Positions 1 through 10,282 are shown, counted from the first letter of the stretch. The stretch: DNA of 64,000 nucleotides from Phragmitibacter flavus (GCF_005780165.1 NZ_VAUV01000019.1:1-64000), one strand, 5' to 3'. Numbers and translations are program-made. Notes: a model not told the origin generated them from the letters alone.

Positions 1-2756
1 CGCCATTGGGAGATCCGTTTGCGACGGGAAACACCATTCAGCAGGATGCCTATCTGACCTCCACGGCGGTGACCAGCACGCGCACCACCACGACCAAGAC
101 GACGGTGAAAACCATCACCTCGTTGTTTGAAGAAGGCATGGAAGGCTGGGATATTGAGGCGGCGATGCTGGTTCCCGGGGTGGATCAGTATCTGGATGTT
201 TCGTTGATTGCCGGTTACTACAGTTTTGACAATCAGCCTTTCGGGCCCCAGCGCGGTGGGAGTGGCAACACGGAAGGTTGGAAGCTTGGGATTGAGGTTC
301 GCCCGGTGCCGGCGCTGGTGCTGACAGCAACGTGGTATGATGATGAAGGATTGACCGGCAGCGACTGGGTAGCGGGTGTGGGCTTGCAGATACCGCTTGG
401 CAAGGATTGGAAGGATGCGTTCAAGTCACGGCGGCGTCATTTGGCGGAGAGATTGGCTGAACCAGTGGCGAGGCAGAATGCGGCGATCAAGACATCGCGC
501 AGTGTCGATGTTGATCAAGAGGTCAGCCAGACGAGCAGCACGCGCACGGCGGTGGTTCGGCGGGTGGTGAGTGAAGGTCAGGGACGCATCACGATCAAGG
601 AAGACATCGTTTTTGTGAACAACGGTGGTGATGTGGGCAATGGCATCCAGACAGGGAGTGACATCACGGGGGATGGGACAGCGGAACAACCGTTCGAAAC
701 CATCCAGAAGGGGGCGGATCTGGCAGCGACCAACCACGTGGACAACCAGAAGACTTGGACGGTCTACACCCAGGGCGCAGGTGCTCATGGGGGCATTGGT
801 TATGGAGAGAGCGTGAGCATTGGCAGCAGCACCGCCTTCATCAGTTCGGCCACGTCGATTGTGAGTCCGATCGGGGGAAGCTTTGGAACGGGTGATCGAC
901 CAACGGTGTTTGGTGGCTTTGCCGGAGACGCCTCGTTGTTTGTAGCGGGTTCGTCCCCGTCGACTTTTGTGGGGATTTCAGGTTACGAGATACAGGGTGG
1001 ATACGACGATGACAGCATGTCTCCGCCCCATCCTTCGGTAGTGGCTCAGGCTGCCGGGGATGGCATCCATCTCCGCGATGTGGACCGGGTTGAGATTGTC
1101 GACAACATCATTGCGGAAGCGGAGGACGACGGGGTGCAATTGTATCATCAGGATGTGCTTGAAGCGCTCTTTGAGGACAACAGGATTGTGGACACCGTTG
1201 ATGAAAACGGCATTGAAATTGACACTTATGGTTCCGACATCAATTTCATGAGTTTTGTGAACAACACGATCACCGGCAACGGGGACGACGGAGTGGATCT
1301 TGATATTGAAGGGGGACTGAATGGTTGGTTTGTCGACAATAACGTTTCGGACAACGGGGCCAACGGAATCAATGTTGGTGTCGGTCGCGACTTGATTGCG
1401 AACATTGTTGGAAACACTGTGAGCGACAATGAGGACGATGGTTTCTACAGTTTTGTCGGAGGTGATTTTATTGGGTCTGTAGTAGAGAATTCGGCCAGCA
1501 ACAACGGTGCTTCAGGTCTGAATTTCGAGGTGCTGGGTTCGATGACAGCGGGCGTGATTGGGAATGTGGCGGATTCCAACGATCGGGCAGGAATTCAGGT
1601 GCTGGCCAATCAGTTTACTGGCTCGATGGCATTTAACGAAGTCACGAACAGTGACTTCACGGTGGGCATGTTGGTTTATTTGACAGGAAACTACACGGGA
1701 GACTTTGTTAACAATTCGGGATTGAACAATTATGCAGGGTCATTTTTGCTAACCTTGGGGTCTGACGGTGATTTCATTGGGAACTTGTCATACAACTCGG
1801 CCACTGGAGACGACGTTGGGATCTCGCTGAGTATGGATGCTCTAAATCTTTACGGCAACGTTGTCGGGAACAACATGAGCAACAACGGGAGCACTGGCAT
1901 AGGGCTGAGCCTGGGAGAAAGGTTTCACGGTGATCTTTCCGACAACGTGGTTACTGGGAACGGGGCAGGAGGGGGGCAGGGAATCGTTGTGTCAGCGGCC
2001 GATTTCAAGGGCAACGTGATTAACAACGACACCAGTGACAATGCCTTCCGGGGCCTAAGCATCACCATATTTGACGGTGGAGGGATGTTGTCGGGCGATT
2101 TTGAGGGAAATGTCATCGGAAACCGTTCCAATAACATCTTGTCAGGCGATGGAATTGGTATTGTTGCCCAAGGGTCGTTTAAGGGTGACGTGGTTTCCAA
2201 TATCGCCAACGGAAACAGGGTTGGCGGTATCAGCGTCCTGTCATTCGATGGAATTGAGGGTAACTTTTCCATGAATCAAACCTTGGACAACTCAGATAGT
2301 GTGGGATTGGTAATCAATACAGGCGGCAACGGAATCACGGGAAACATTACGCAAAATACCTCTACCGGGAACGGGATTGCGGGTTTCTTCCTCACTGCAA
2401 ATGTCGGGAGTAATTTTGTCGGGAGCTTTTCGGACAACATTGCGAACAACAACAACACTCAGAACATTAATGGTGGAGGTGGCATTGTTGTTAATATCGA
2501 CGGAATGTGGGCTGGCGACACTCAGAACAACGTCTCCAACAACAACCTTGGTGTTGGGTTTCGGATCAATGTCTCCGGTGGCTTCACGGGAACAGCCAGT
2601 GGAAACTCCTCCAACTTGAATGATGTCGGCTTCAGCACTGGGGCAATACTTGGGTTGGGGGCTGGAGCGGTGACCGGGCCAAATACGGCCACCGGAAACA
2701 CGGTGTTCGATTTCGAATCTCCAGCGGGCTCGGCGATCTTAACCCCTCTGCCGTAA
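1..2756 (+). CDS. Inverse-autotransporter-like surface protein, beta-helix passenger (5' truncated by window)
   Basis: The reading frame is already open at base 3 and lacks the N-terminal signal and first barrel strands seen in the downstream paralogue, so the gene starts outside the window. The TTG at base 6 is not a real start. Residues to about 150 contain alternating strand segments (AGYYSFDNQ, GIEVRPVPALVLTATWYDD, GVGLQIPLG) typical of the beta-barrel of inverse autotransporters (intimin/invasin class). After a linker, the rest is a long run of N- and G-rich repeats of about 25 residues (NNxxxNxxxGxxx...GDFxGxVxxN), as in right-handed parallel beta-helices. I infer an outer-membrane anchored barrel exposing a beta-helix. 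What it binds is unknown. The barrel DNA is nearly identical to the next gene, while the passenger is diverged. Confidence 0.75.
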   Translation, partial: PLGDPFATGNTIQQDAYLTSTAVTSTRTTTTKTTVKTITSLFEEGMEGWDIEAAMLVPGVDQYLDVSLIAGYYSFDNQPFGPQRGGSGNTEGWKLGIEVRPVPALVLTATWYDDEGLTGSDWVAGVGLQIPLGKDWKDAFKSRRRHLAERLAEPVARQNAAIKTSRSVDVDQEVSQTSSTRTAVVRRVVSEGQGRITIKEDIVFVNNGGDVGNGIQTGSDITGDGTAEQPFETIQKGADLAATNHVDNQKTWTVYTQGAGAHGGIGYGESVSIGSSTAFISSATSIVSPIGGSFGTGDRPTVFGGFAGDASLFVAGSSPSTFVGISGYEIQGGYDDDSMSPPHPSVVAQAAGDGIHLRDVDRVEIVDNIIAEAEDDGVQLYHQDVLEALFEDNRIVDTVDENGIEIDTYGSDINFMSFVNNTITGNGDDGVDLDIEGGLNGWFVDNNVSDNGANGINVGVGRDLIANIVGNTVSDNEDDGFYSFVGGDFIGSVVENSASNNGASGLNFEVLGSMTAGVIGNVADSNDRAGIQVLANQFTGSMAFNEVTNSDFTVGMLVYLTGNYTGDFVNNSGLNNYAGSFLLTLGSDGDFIGNLSYNSATGDDVGISLSMDALNLYGNVVGNNMSNNGSTGIGLSLGERFHGDLSDNVVTGNGAGGGQGIVVSAADFKGNVINNDTSDNAFRGLSITIFDGGGMLSGDFEGNVIGNRSNNILSGDGIGIVAQGSFKGDVVSNIANGNRVGGISVLSFDGIEGNFSMNQTLDNSDSVGLVINTGGNGITGNITQNTSTGNGIAGFFLTANVGSNFVGSFSDNIANNNNTQNINGGGGIVVNIDGMWAGDTQNNVSNNNLGVGFRINVSGGFTGTASGNSSNLNDVGFSTGAILGLGAGAVTGPNTATGNTVFDFESPAGSAILTPLP
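3..650 (+). repeat. Direct repeat copy A (barrel-coding segment, 648 bp)
   Basis: Bases 3-650 align without gaps to 3570-4217 (offset 3567), with roughly thirty mismatches by eye. The similarity stops abruptly after the shared string GGCATCCAG. The copies code for the same barrel and linker segment of two tandem surface-protein genes. The sharp end suggests recent duplication or gene conversion limited to the 5' part. Confidence 0.85.
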
Positions 2757-2936
2757 AAAACTTTGTAAGATTGTGCTGAAGGGAGGGAATTCTTGTGAAA
2801 TTCAACTGACAGACCACATGGTTTTCGCTGTTGCTGATCCCCTGGGTGGACGTGGTCACCACGCCCGCTCTCAAGAAACGACTCTTGTCTGGTTGCTCCT
2901 CAATTTCACCTTCAGTTTCCCAAAAACTCTACCATC

Positions 2937-5900
2937 ATGAACCTCACAAAACCTTTGTTTTTTCATCGTTGTGTTGCCGCCCTCAGTGCAGCGGCCATGC
3001 TGTCGGTAACGGGTCCCGTTGGGGCGGGTTCCGTCGCGAAAGCTCCTTTGACGGACCCGGTCAATGAGTATCACCCGATGTATTTTGGCACATTCAATAC
3101 TGGGGTGAAAACCAGTGATGTTTACACGGAGGGCAACATTTCATTTGTGGTGCCGATCTGGAGTTCGATTGGCATGGATGGCACCCTTGGCGGAGGCACG
3201 GTGTTCCTGAGTCCTTATGTTTCGTTGGGTGAACAGGGCGAGCTGGCGACGTCACTTGGGTTGGGTTGGCGCTATCTTTTTAATGATCAGCCGATCGGGG
3301 CATTGAAGTCGAATGATCGTGCCGGATTCCTCACCGAAGGTTTTTATGTGGGTGCCAATGTGTTTGTGGACAACTTGCGCACCCAGTTTGACAACGACTT
3401 CTGGCAATTGGGCATCGGTGCGGAGATCGGCTCGCGCTATCTTGAGTTGCGGGGCAATTATTATCTGCCATTCAGCAGCGGTCAGAAGCTGGCGGAACGC
3501 ACGAGTTCGACGGAGAAATTCACTTCACAAAGCCGTAGCAGCAGCACCCGTATGGAGCAGGACGCCGCGCCATTGGGAGATCCGTTTGCGACGGGAAACA
3601 CCATTCAGCAGGATGCCTATCTGACCTCCACGGCGGTGACCAGCACGCGCACCACCACGACCAAGACGACGGTGAAAACCATCACCTCGTTGTTTGAAGA
3701 AGGCATGGAAGGCTGGGACATTGAGGCGGCCATGCTGGTTCCCGGGGTGGATCAGTATCTGGATGTTTCGTTGATTGCCGGTTACTACAGTTTTGACAAT
3801 CAGCCTTTCGGACCACAGCGCGGTGGGAGCGGCAATACGGAAGGTTGGAAGTTCGGCATTGAGGTGCGCCCGGTGCCGGCGCTGGTGCTGACAGCAACGT
3901 GGTATGATGATGAAGGATTAACCGGCAGCGACTGGGTGGCGGGTGTGGGCTTGCAGATACCGCTTGGCAAGGATTGGAAGGATGCGTTCAAGTCACGGCG
4001 GCGCCATCTGGCGGAGAGATTGGCTGAACCGGTGGCGAGGCAGAATGCGGCGATCAAGACATCGCGCAGCGTTGATGTTGATCAAGAGGTTAGCCAGACG
4101 AGCAGCACGCGCACGGCGGTGGTCCGGCGGGTGGTGAGTGAAGGTGAGGGACGCATCACGATCAAGGAAGACATCATCTTCGTGAACAACGGCGGAGATG
4201 TCGGCAACGGCATCCAGGAAGCTTCCCCTCCCAACGGCGACGGCACGGCGGAGAATCCCTTCTTCGATATCCAATCCGGCGCTGATCTGGCGGCCACTAA
4301 CTCCGCTGTTGACCAGAAAATTTGGACCGTCTACACCCAAGGTGACGGAGCGCATGGGGGCGGCAAATATGATGACCACGTCACCATCAGTTCGAGCATC
4401 AAGTTCACCAGTTCCTTGATTCCCATCGTCAGCCCCATCGGCGGCAGCTTTGGAACTGGCGATACGCCCACTGTTTCCGGTGGCTTCGCAGCAAACGCCG
4501 CTGACTTCATCTCAGCATCGACCACCCCCTCGGTTGAAATCCACGGTTATGAAATCATGGATGGTTACGACAGCAGCCTGACCACTTCCGTGAATATCCC
4601 CGGTGGCTTCAGTGCCGCCGACGGCGATGGCATTCACCTCAACAACATCAATCAAGTCGCCATCACCACCAACAACATCCACGATATTGTTATCGGGAAT
4701 GGCGCCTACCTGGGCGGCAACCTCCCTGGCGGCCACCAGATCCTCGTCGCCGACAATGTCTTCAACCAGACCGGCGGCACCGGCCTGGAGTTGGATTTTT
4801 TCGGCGCCGACGTCAACGCCAACATCATCAACAACTCCGCCAACTCCAACGCCACCGGAATCGACATCGACCTGCAAAATGGCAACTTCACGGTCGTTAT
4901 CGACGATAACATCACCAACTTGAATGGCGGCGACGGTCTTGTTTATTATCAGGACGGAACCGGCGACTTTGTCGGCAGCATCACCAACAACGCCGCCAAC
5001 CTGAACGGCAGATTTGGGCTCAACATTGAACTCGATTCCGGCGACTTCGCGGGCGTGATTGCTTCGAACATCGTGCAGCGAAACGTGAACGATGGCATCT
5101 ACCTCGAAATCGACGCCGGCGACCTCACCGGCTCGATCATCGGCAATACCTCGGCTCAAAACCTGGAGAACGGCATCCAAACCTACATCAGCGGTCTTTA
5201 CCAGGGTTATACTGCCGACAACAACTCCAGCGGCAACAACGGGCACGGCATCTTCATTGAGCAGCGCGGCAATGGCAACTTTGGAGGCTCCATCATCAAC
5301 AACACCGCCATTGGCAACGATTTGAGCGGCATTCAAATGGAGAGCCGCCAGGGTGACTTTACCGGCCTCGTCGCCAACAACACGGTCGAGGACAACAATG
5401 ATGGCATCTTCCTCCGACTCACCGACGGCAACATCAACGGTTCCATCACCGGCAACATGGCTATGAACAACCGGGTGGGTTTAAATATCGCAACGGCTGT
5501 CGGCGACTTCAACGGCACCATCTCTGATAACACTGTCAACGAAAGCGGCGGAATAGGGATCAATCTTGCTTTGTTTGACGGTGACTTCGGTGCCGGAGGT
5601 CGTATCACCAACAACACCGCCAACGGAAATGATACTTTCGGCATCAATGTCTCCCTTTTTGCCGGAGATTTTGCCGGTATCATTTCTGGAAATACCGCCG
5701 GTGCCTCCCTGGCAAATTCGCAGCTTTATGGCATCTACATCACTTCAGTTGGAACCGGGGATTTTTCCGGTGCGATTTCTGACAACATCACCAATCGCAA
5801 CTTGATTGGTGGAACTACACTGCTCCTGCAAAATGGGAACTTTTCCGGGTCCATCATCGGCAACACATCCAATGAAAACGAAGGTTCCGGCATCAATTTG

Positions 5901-6239
5901 AATGTTATCGTGGGGAACAGCACTGGCACCGTGTCCAGCAACACGACCAACTTGAACACCGAAATCGGCCTCAGTGTAAACCTTGGCACTGGCAACCTCT
6001 CCGGGTCCATCACCAGCAACACGGCCAACAACAATGCTGACTCCGGCGTCAGGCTCTCGGTTAATGGCACCTTCTCCGGGGACTTCTCCGGCAATTCTGC
6101 CATGGACAACACCAATTTTGGTTTCGACACGGGTGCCGTGGCCGTCGATCCAGGGGCCATCACCTCCCCTAACACCGCCACCGGCAACGGCATCAATTTT
6201 GGTAACTTAGTCTTCCCCCAGGCAATCGCCCAGCCATGA
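2937..6239 (+). CDS. Inverse-autotransporter-like surface protein, beta-helix passenger (full length)
   Basis: This 1100-residue protein starts MNLTKPLFFHRCVAALSAAA, a signal peptide. Residues about 40-370 match the layout of the inverse-autotransporter barrel: strands such as TSLGLGWRYLF, LGIGAEIGSRYLELRGNYYL, YLDVSLIAGYYSFDN and VAGVGLQIPLGKD, interrupted by a Ser/Thr-rich insertion. Residues about 440-1100 form an N/G-rich repeat passenger (NNTxNxNxxxGIxxxxxxGDFxGxIxxN), predicted to fold as a parallel beta-helix. It probably inserts in the outer membrane with the passenger at the cell surface. The 5' part is nearly identical to the previous gene. From about 4218 the base composition changes to C-rich codons, unlike the G-rich codons upstream. 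Confidence 0.8.
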   Translation: MNLTKPLFFHRCVAALSAAAMLSVTGPVGAGSVAKAPLTDPVNEYHPMYFGTFNTGVKTSDVYTEGNISFVVPIWSSIGMDGTLGGGTVFLSPYVSLGEQGELATSLGLGWRYLFNDQPIGALKSNDRAGFLTEGFYVGANVFVDNLRTQFDNDFWQLGIGAEIGSRYLELRGNYYLPFSSGQKLAERTSSTEKFTSQSRSSSTRMEQDAAPLGDPFATGNTIQQDAYLTSTAVTSTRTTTTKTTVKTITSLFEEGMEGWDIEAAMLVPGVDQYLDVSLIAGYYSFDNQPFGPQRGGSGNTEGWKFGIEVRPVPALVLTATWYDDEGLTGSDWVAGVGLQIPLGKDWKDAFKSRRRHLAERLAEPVARQNAAIKTSRSVDVDQEVSQTSSTRTAVVRRVVSEGEGRITIKEDIIFVNNGGDVGNGIQEASPPNGDGTAENPFFDIQSGADLAATNSAVDQKIWTVYTQGDGAHGGGKYDDHVTISSSIKFTSSLIPIVSPIGGSFGTGDTPTVSGGFAANAADFISASTTPSVEIHGYEIMDGYDSSLTTSVNIPGGFSAADGDGIHLNNINQVAITTNNIHDIVIGNGAYLGGNLPGGHQILVADNVFNQTGGTGLELDFFGADVNANIINNSANSNATGIDIDLQNGNFTVVIDDNITNLNGGDGLVYYQDGTGDFVGSITNNAANLNGRFGLNIELDSGDFAGVIASNIVQRNVNDGIYLEIDAGDLTGSIIGNTSAQNLENGIQTYISGLYQGYTADNNSSGNNGHGIFIEQRGNGNFGGSIINNTAIGNDLSGIQMESRQGDFTGLVANNTVEDNNDGIFLRLTDGNINGSITGNMAMNNRVGLNIATAVGDFNGTISDNTVNESGGIGINLALFDGDFGAGGRITNNTANGNDTFGINVSLFAGDFAGIISGNTAGASLANSQLYGIYITSVGTGDFSGAISDNITNRNLIGGTTLLLQNGNFSGSIIGNTSNENEGSGINLNVIVGNSTGTVSSNTTNLNTEIGLSVNLGTGNLSGSITSNTANNNADSGVRLSVNGTFSGDFSGNSAMDNTNFGFDTGAVAVDPGAITSPNTATGNGINFGNLVFPQAIAQP
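3570..4217 (+). repeat. Direct repeat copy B (barrel-coding segment, 648 bp)
   Basis: Second copy of the 648-bp segment at 3-650, colinear and without indels. Just past its 3' end the two genes diverge in sequence and in codon style, which is what gene conversion or grafting of a new passenger would leave. Confidence 0.85.
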
Positions 6240-6291
6240 TCGAATTGCTGGCATTTTGTAAGATCGATCCATCAGCCCCCAATCCCTGCAT

Positions 6292-7029
6292 ATGAAATCC
6301 AGTTCCCTTTGTGTTGTTTTTACGCTCCTAAGCATGACCTCTCTCGCTCATTCTCAGTCAGTGAATTTGGATGATCCCGTTGCGACGGTTCCGTTTAAAG
6401 AGGAAAAAGTGGGGGATTTTGCGGCGAGCGGTATTCTTGGTTCCGTGAAGGTAGAGGGAGCTTTTTCGGGAAGTCTGTTGACGGTCGATGAGGCGTTCAC
6501 CACCAAGTATGAGAACAATCCACCGAGTGCGCCATTCAAGGTGATCGTTCCGAAGGATAAAGGTTTGCGTTTTCTTCCAGGGGGAAAGAAGTCGGGCGCG
6601 CCAGAGTTGATTCGTATCACGCTGCCGGACGCGGAGGAAAAGAAGGCGGTGGAGATTTTGCGTTTTGGTCCGCTCCGCTTGAAACAGGGGGCAGCCGAGG
6701 AACGGGTCAAGGCGGCGGTGAATTTGCTGAAGAAGGCAGCATTTCCGATGTTCACGAATGGATTCGAGAATGCCCGCGAACTCGAGGTCTATCTCACCAA
6801 AGTGGGTTCTTATGATGCGGCAGTGATGCACATTGAGATGTCAGCCCCCGCTGGAGGCCCGGACTATCTGGTCAAGGCCATCGCCATCCTTCATCCCACC
6901 AAGGATGGCGGCGCGATGGGTTTTCTGATGGCGGACAAGAACTTGAGCGAGGTGAAGTCGGTGGAGGATTTGAGTTCGAAAGGAGTCGGGATGCAGATCA
7001 TTCACTCGCTAAAGTTCGTGGAGGAATAA
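6292..7029 (+). CDS. Secreted protein of unknown function
   Basis: 245 residues with a clear signal peptide (MKSSSLCVVFTLLSMTSLAH, cleavage probably near SLAHSQS) and no further membrane segment, so probably periplasmic or surface-located. The mature part is a mixed alpha/beta domain with no motif I recognise. It opens a long run of + strand genes with short gaps or overlaps, and the next gene starts 8 bases after its stop. No function is proposed. Confidence 0.7.
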   Translation: MKSSSLCVVFTLLSMTSLAHSQSVNLDDPVATVPFKEEKVGDFAASGILGSVKVEGAFSGSLLTVDEAFTTKYENNPPSAPFKVIVPKDKGLRFLPGGKKSGAPELIRITLPDAEEKKAVEILRFGPLRLKQGAAEERVKAAVNLLKKAAFPMFTNGFENARELEVYLTKVGSYDAAVMHIEMSAPAGGPDYLVKAIAILHPTKDGGAMGFLMADKNLSEVKSVEDLSSKGVGMQIIHSLKFVEE

Positions 7030-7037
7030 GCGGACTC

Positions 7038-7421
7038 ATGAGAACGACAATCGCACCAGCTGGACAACGCACGGAGATTTACAAAATCCGTCAGGGAAGC
7101 ATTCCGATGCACTTCGACTTCACAGTAGAGCCGGTTGAGGATGGTGCAAAATTGAGTGGGGTGCTGGAGGTGACGTCTTCGGCGTGGATCATTCCACAAG
7201 CGCCGCAGCGTCTTCCCTTGCAGGCGAGGCATCAGGTGAAGCGGGGCATGTTCAACACGTTTTTCACCCTGGCGGTGATCCCGGATGTGGAGGTGAGGGT
7301 GGCTCCGGTCAGGGACGATGAAGGTGGGGGATCGGGCAAGATCTTTGTGCTGGTGCTGGGGTTGTTGATCGGCTTGATCCTGGCGATGGCGATAGGAATG
7401 TTCTTTCTTGGTGGGAGGTAA
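7038..7421 (+). CDS. Small C-terminally anchored membrane protein, unknown function
   Basis: 127 residues. The first ~95 form a soluble, strand-rich domain (FDFTVEPVEDGAKLSGVLEV). A short DEGGGSG linker leads to one hydrophobic helix near the C-terminus (IFVLVLGLLIGLILAMAIGM). There is no signal peptide, so the topology is tail-anchored. It lies 8 bases after the previous gene and 5 before the next, so probably co-transcribed. Not recognised. Confidence 0.6.
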   Translation: MRTTIAPAGQRTEIYKIRQGSIPMHFDFTVEPVEDGAKLSGVLEVTSSAWIIPQAPQRLPLQARHQVKRGMFNTFFTLAVIPDVEVRVAPVRDDEGGGSGKIFVLVLGLLIGLILAMAIGMFFLGGR

Positions 7422-7426
7422 ATGGT

Positions 7427-8941
7427 ATGAGATATGTGTTTCCTTTTGATCTCCGGGTTTTGTGTCTTGGATGGGGGTTGTTGTCGTTTTGTGCCATGAC
7501 GGTCAGTCAGGCCGCGGAACCGGCCGACATGAGTTCGTTAAACGCCGGGCAAAAAAAGGCGGTTCAGGAATATGTGGCCGAATCGAAGGCCTCGCTGGCG
7601 AAGCTGTTGGTGATTCTCAACCGGGGACAGGGGGCGGGCAACTGGCGCTCGGCATGTCGGGATGCGCAGTCGTTGTTGCAAGGGCTGCGTGATGACAAGC
7701 ACATTACCCCGGCGTTGCAGAAGTGGTGGGATGACGAGGAGATTGCCTGGGAACGCATGGAAGTGGCGGGCGGTGCGGTGGCGGCCGCGAATGAGAAGCT
7801 TCTCGAGTTTTTGGATATTGTGGAGATGGACACGAAGCGCAGCGAGCTGGAGATCGAGACCATGTTTGAGTCGATGAAAAAGAACGTTGACCATCAGATC
7901 AAGCAACTCACGGATGGAGTGAAGGATGTCAACGATGGCGCCAAGGTGATGGAGGAGGTCAGGGAATTCCATGAACTGAGCAAGACGGAACTGAGTGAGG
8001 TGGCGGAGTCCTGGGGACTGATGAACATGGGCACCTCGTTTGTGATGAACTGGATGAACCGGATCACCGCGACCGAGAAGGCGATGTTTCGGATGGCGGA
8101 CAGTCTGTCGCGCAACAAGGTGCGTTATGCGACGGAGCAGGAGCGGGAATTGGAAGCGTATCGCCGCATGCTGGATCGACTGGTGAACGAGAAGATCGAT
8201 CCAGATGGGCGAGGTGCGTTTCATGAGGTGGAGAAAAAGATGGACGCGATGGTAGAAAAAAATCTCGATGCGTATCGGAAGGCGGTGGAGAAGTGGAGGG
8301 CGGTGAATGGTCCGTTATTGGAGAATGCCAAGGTGTATTTTAACGAGGTGGTGATTCCATTTGCGAACTCAGAGGTGGGGACGGCGTTGACCGTGGTGGG
8401 GCCCAAAACGATTGCCAGGGTGATGGTGGGAGTTGGAACCGCCGATGAGGCGTTGAGCGATTTTGCCAAGCGGGTTCATGATGCGTGCCGGGAGTTGACG
8501 GACCGCAGGAGTGGCGAGATTCATCAGAAGCGGTTGGAGGTGATCATGAACAACGAGGAGCGCAGGGACATCCTGACCGAGGCGGAACATCCGGTGCAGG
8601 ACGGCAGGTTGAAGCGGGCGTTGTGGGAGAAGGAGGATGATGTCACGGAGGCCATGGAGAAGGCATTGGAGCCGCTCGAATCGAAGAAAGAGAAACTGCT
8701 GGATCAGATTGCCTCGGCAGATGTGGATCAGAAGCAGCTTGCCCAGTGGCGGTTCGAACTGCAAGGGGTGGAGAAGGAGATGGAGTTCAAAAAGGCGGGT
8801 GCGGCCAGGGAGAAGGCGTCGATCAGGTCCGGCTGGTATGCGCGTGAGAGGGCGGCGCTGGACAAAAAACAGAAGGATGAGCTGGCTGCGATTGATTTAC
8901 AGATCAAGGAGGCGAACGCGCTGAAAAAGGTGGGTGGCTGA
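7427..8941 (+). CDS. Secreted coiled-coil protein of unknown function
   Basis: 504 residues. The hydrophobic N-terminus (FDLRVLCLGWGLLSFCAM, then SQAAEP) reads as a signal peptide. Most of the remainder is rich in E, K, R, M and A with heptad-like patterns and no Gly/Pro breaks over long stretches (for example about 130-300 and 380-500), predicting long alpha-helical coiled coils. It could be a periplasmic scaffold or a filament-like component. No catalytic motif is visible. It sits inside the tight + strand run. Confidence 0.65.
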   Translation: MRYVFPFDLRVLCLGWGLLSFCAMTVSQAAEPADMSSLNAGQKKAVQEYVAESKASLAKLLVILNRGQGAGNWRSACRDAQSLLQGLRDDKHITPALQKWWDDEEIAWERMEVAGGAVAAANEKLLEFLDIVEMDTKRSELEIETMFESMKKNVDHQIKQLTDGVKDVNDGAKVMEEVREFHELSKTELSEVAESWGLMNMGTSFVMNWMNRITATEKAMFRMADSLSRNKVRYATEQERELEAYRRMLDRLVNEKIDPDGRGAFHEVEKKMDAMVEKNLDAYRKAVEKWRAVNGPLLENAKVYFNEVVIPFANSEVGTALTVVGPKTIARVMVGVGTADEALSDFAKRVHDACRELTDRRSGEIHQKRLEVIMNNEERRDILTEAEHPVQDGRLKRALWEKEDDVTEAMEKALEPLESKKEKLLDQIASADVDQKQLAQWRFELQGVEKEMEFKKAGAAREKASIRSGWYARERAALDKKQKDELAAIDLQIKEANALKKVGG

Positions 8942-8968
8942 TGATAGTCTGACGTTGTTGTTGTTGTT

Positions 8969-10282
8969 ATGAAATGGTCCATTGTTATTTTTTGTCTGGC
9001 GGCTTTGATGTCGGGGCTGCCGCTTGGGTTGAATGGTGCTGAGAGTGCGCCGTCTGCGGAGTTATCCCGGGCGAGATACGAACTGGACAAGGTCGTGACG
9101 AAATCGAAGCAGCACGCGGGGCTGCCGTTTGAGCTAAGTGAAGGCGACCAGCGTTCGTTTCGCGAGGTTCAGCAGATTGCGGAGCGTTACCCGGATGATG
9201 TAAAGGTGCAGGAGCTGGTCGCGAAGGCGAAGGAAATTTACCGCAGCGCCAAGGGTGAGCGGTTTCAATTCACGCCCGAGATGCTTGCCTACCGTCAACG
9301 AGGTGCCAAGCTGGCGGAGGTGGTGGCCGCAGCGGGCAAGGCGCGGTGGGAGGTATTGCAAAAGGAACTTGGAGATGACGGGTTGCTGGTGGAGAAAATC
9401 TTTCCGACGGCTGACCCGCTTGAGGAGGGGCCCGATGGATTGTCAGGTCGGCGTGTGGTGCTGGCGGATGTGCCTTATGAGCAGGATTTGTTTGTCAGTG
9501 CAGGGGTGAACTGGGTCGGGGTGGGGTCGGCGGCTCAGGGACATTATTGGGTCAATGGTTCGGGCCCGCGGTTCAATCAGTTGTTTGAAGCACTGGGCCG
9601 CTATCGCGGATTGGTGCAGCAGAACCTTCCGCCCAAGTGGACCTTTGTGGGGAGCGTGGATGGTCCGGAGCTGCTGGCCCCGGGCGGGAGTGCGGCGGAC
9701 ATCAAGGAAGCCTACATGGGATGGGCGGTGAGTCCTGAAGTTATTTATATTCCGGGTGTGGTGCTGGTGGAATGGCGGGCGGATGCAAAAGCCGGGGCGG
9801 TTTTTGCGGGCGAGGAGGACATGGCAAAACGGATCACTTATTCAGTGAATTCGGTGCCGGATGATGTGGAGCCAAAGCAATTGCTGGAAATTTATATCAC
9901 GGCGTTGAAGGAGAAGAACTTTGATCTTCATCTCGAGTGCATTGATCCCGAGCTGCGCAAGGTGGAGCCGCAGATTCATGGGTTGCGTTACAACTGGGAG
10001 GTTCAGCAGAAGGGAATTGAGCAGATTCATGTGCATGCGGAACCTTTCGAGATCGGAGAGGTCAAGGTGATCAAGGGGGGGACGGATGACGGGCTCGAGT
10101 CTTTCTTCGGCGATGCGGAGAAACCATTGAAGACCGCTTTTTCAAAAGAGGAGGAAGTGGTGGTGAACGTGCGGCTCTTTGACAAGGACGGGGTGCAGTC
10201 GGTGAGACCAAGGGTGGTGAAGCTGATCCGGCGTGAGGGAGGCAGATGGTATATCCGTTCGGGTGCGACGCTGACGTTTTGA
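8969..10282 (+). CDS. Secreted protein, unknown function, possible NTF2-like C-terminus
   Basis: 437 residues with an N-terminal signal peptide (MKWSIVIFCLAALMSGLPLG). The middle is a mixed domain I do not recognise. Residues about 300-437 run helix-helix then strands (QLLEIYITALKEKNFDLHLE ... VVNVRLFDKDG ... GGRWYIRSG), as in small SnoaL/NTF2-like or DUF4878-like lipoprotein domains. That assignment is inference only. It lies 27 bases after the coiled-coil gene and shares its direction. Confidence 0.6.
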   Translation: MKWSIVIFCLAALMSGLPLGLNGAESAPSAELSRARYELDKVVTKSKQHAGLPFELSEGDQRSFREVQQIAERYPDDVKVQELVAKAKEIYRSAKGERFQFTPEMLAYRQRGAKLAEVVAAAGKARWEVLQKELGDDGLLVEKIFPTADPLEEGPDGLSGRRVVLADVPYEQDLFVSAGVNWVGVGSAAQGHYWVNGSGPRFNQLFEALGRYRGLVQQNLPPKWTFVGSVDGPELLAPGGSAADIKEAYMGWAVSPEVIYIPGVVLVEWRADAKAGAVFAGEEDMAKRITYSVNSVPDDVEPKQLLEIYITALKEKNFDLHLECIDPELRKVEPQIHGLRYNWEVQQKGIEQIHVHAEPFEIGEVKVIKGGTDDGLESFFGDAEKPLKTAFSKEEEVVVNVRLFDKDGVQSVRPRVVKLIRREGGRWYIRSGATLTF

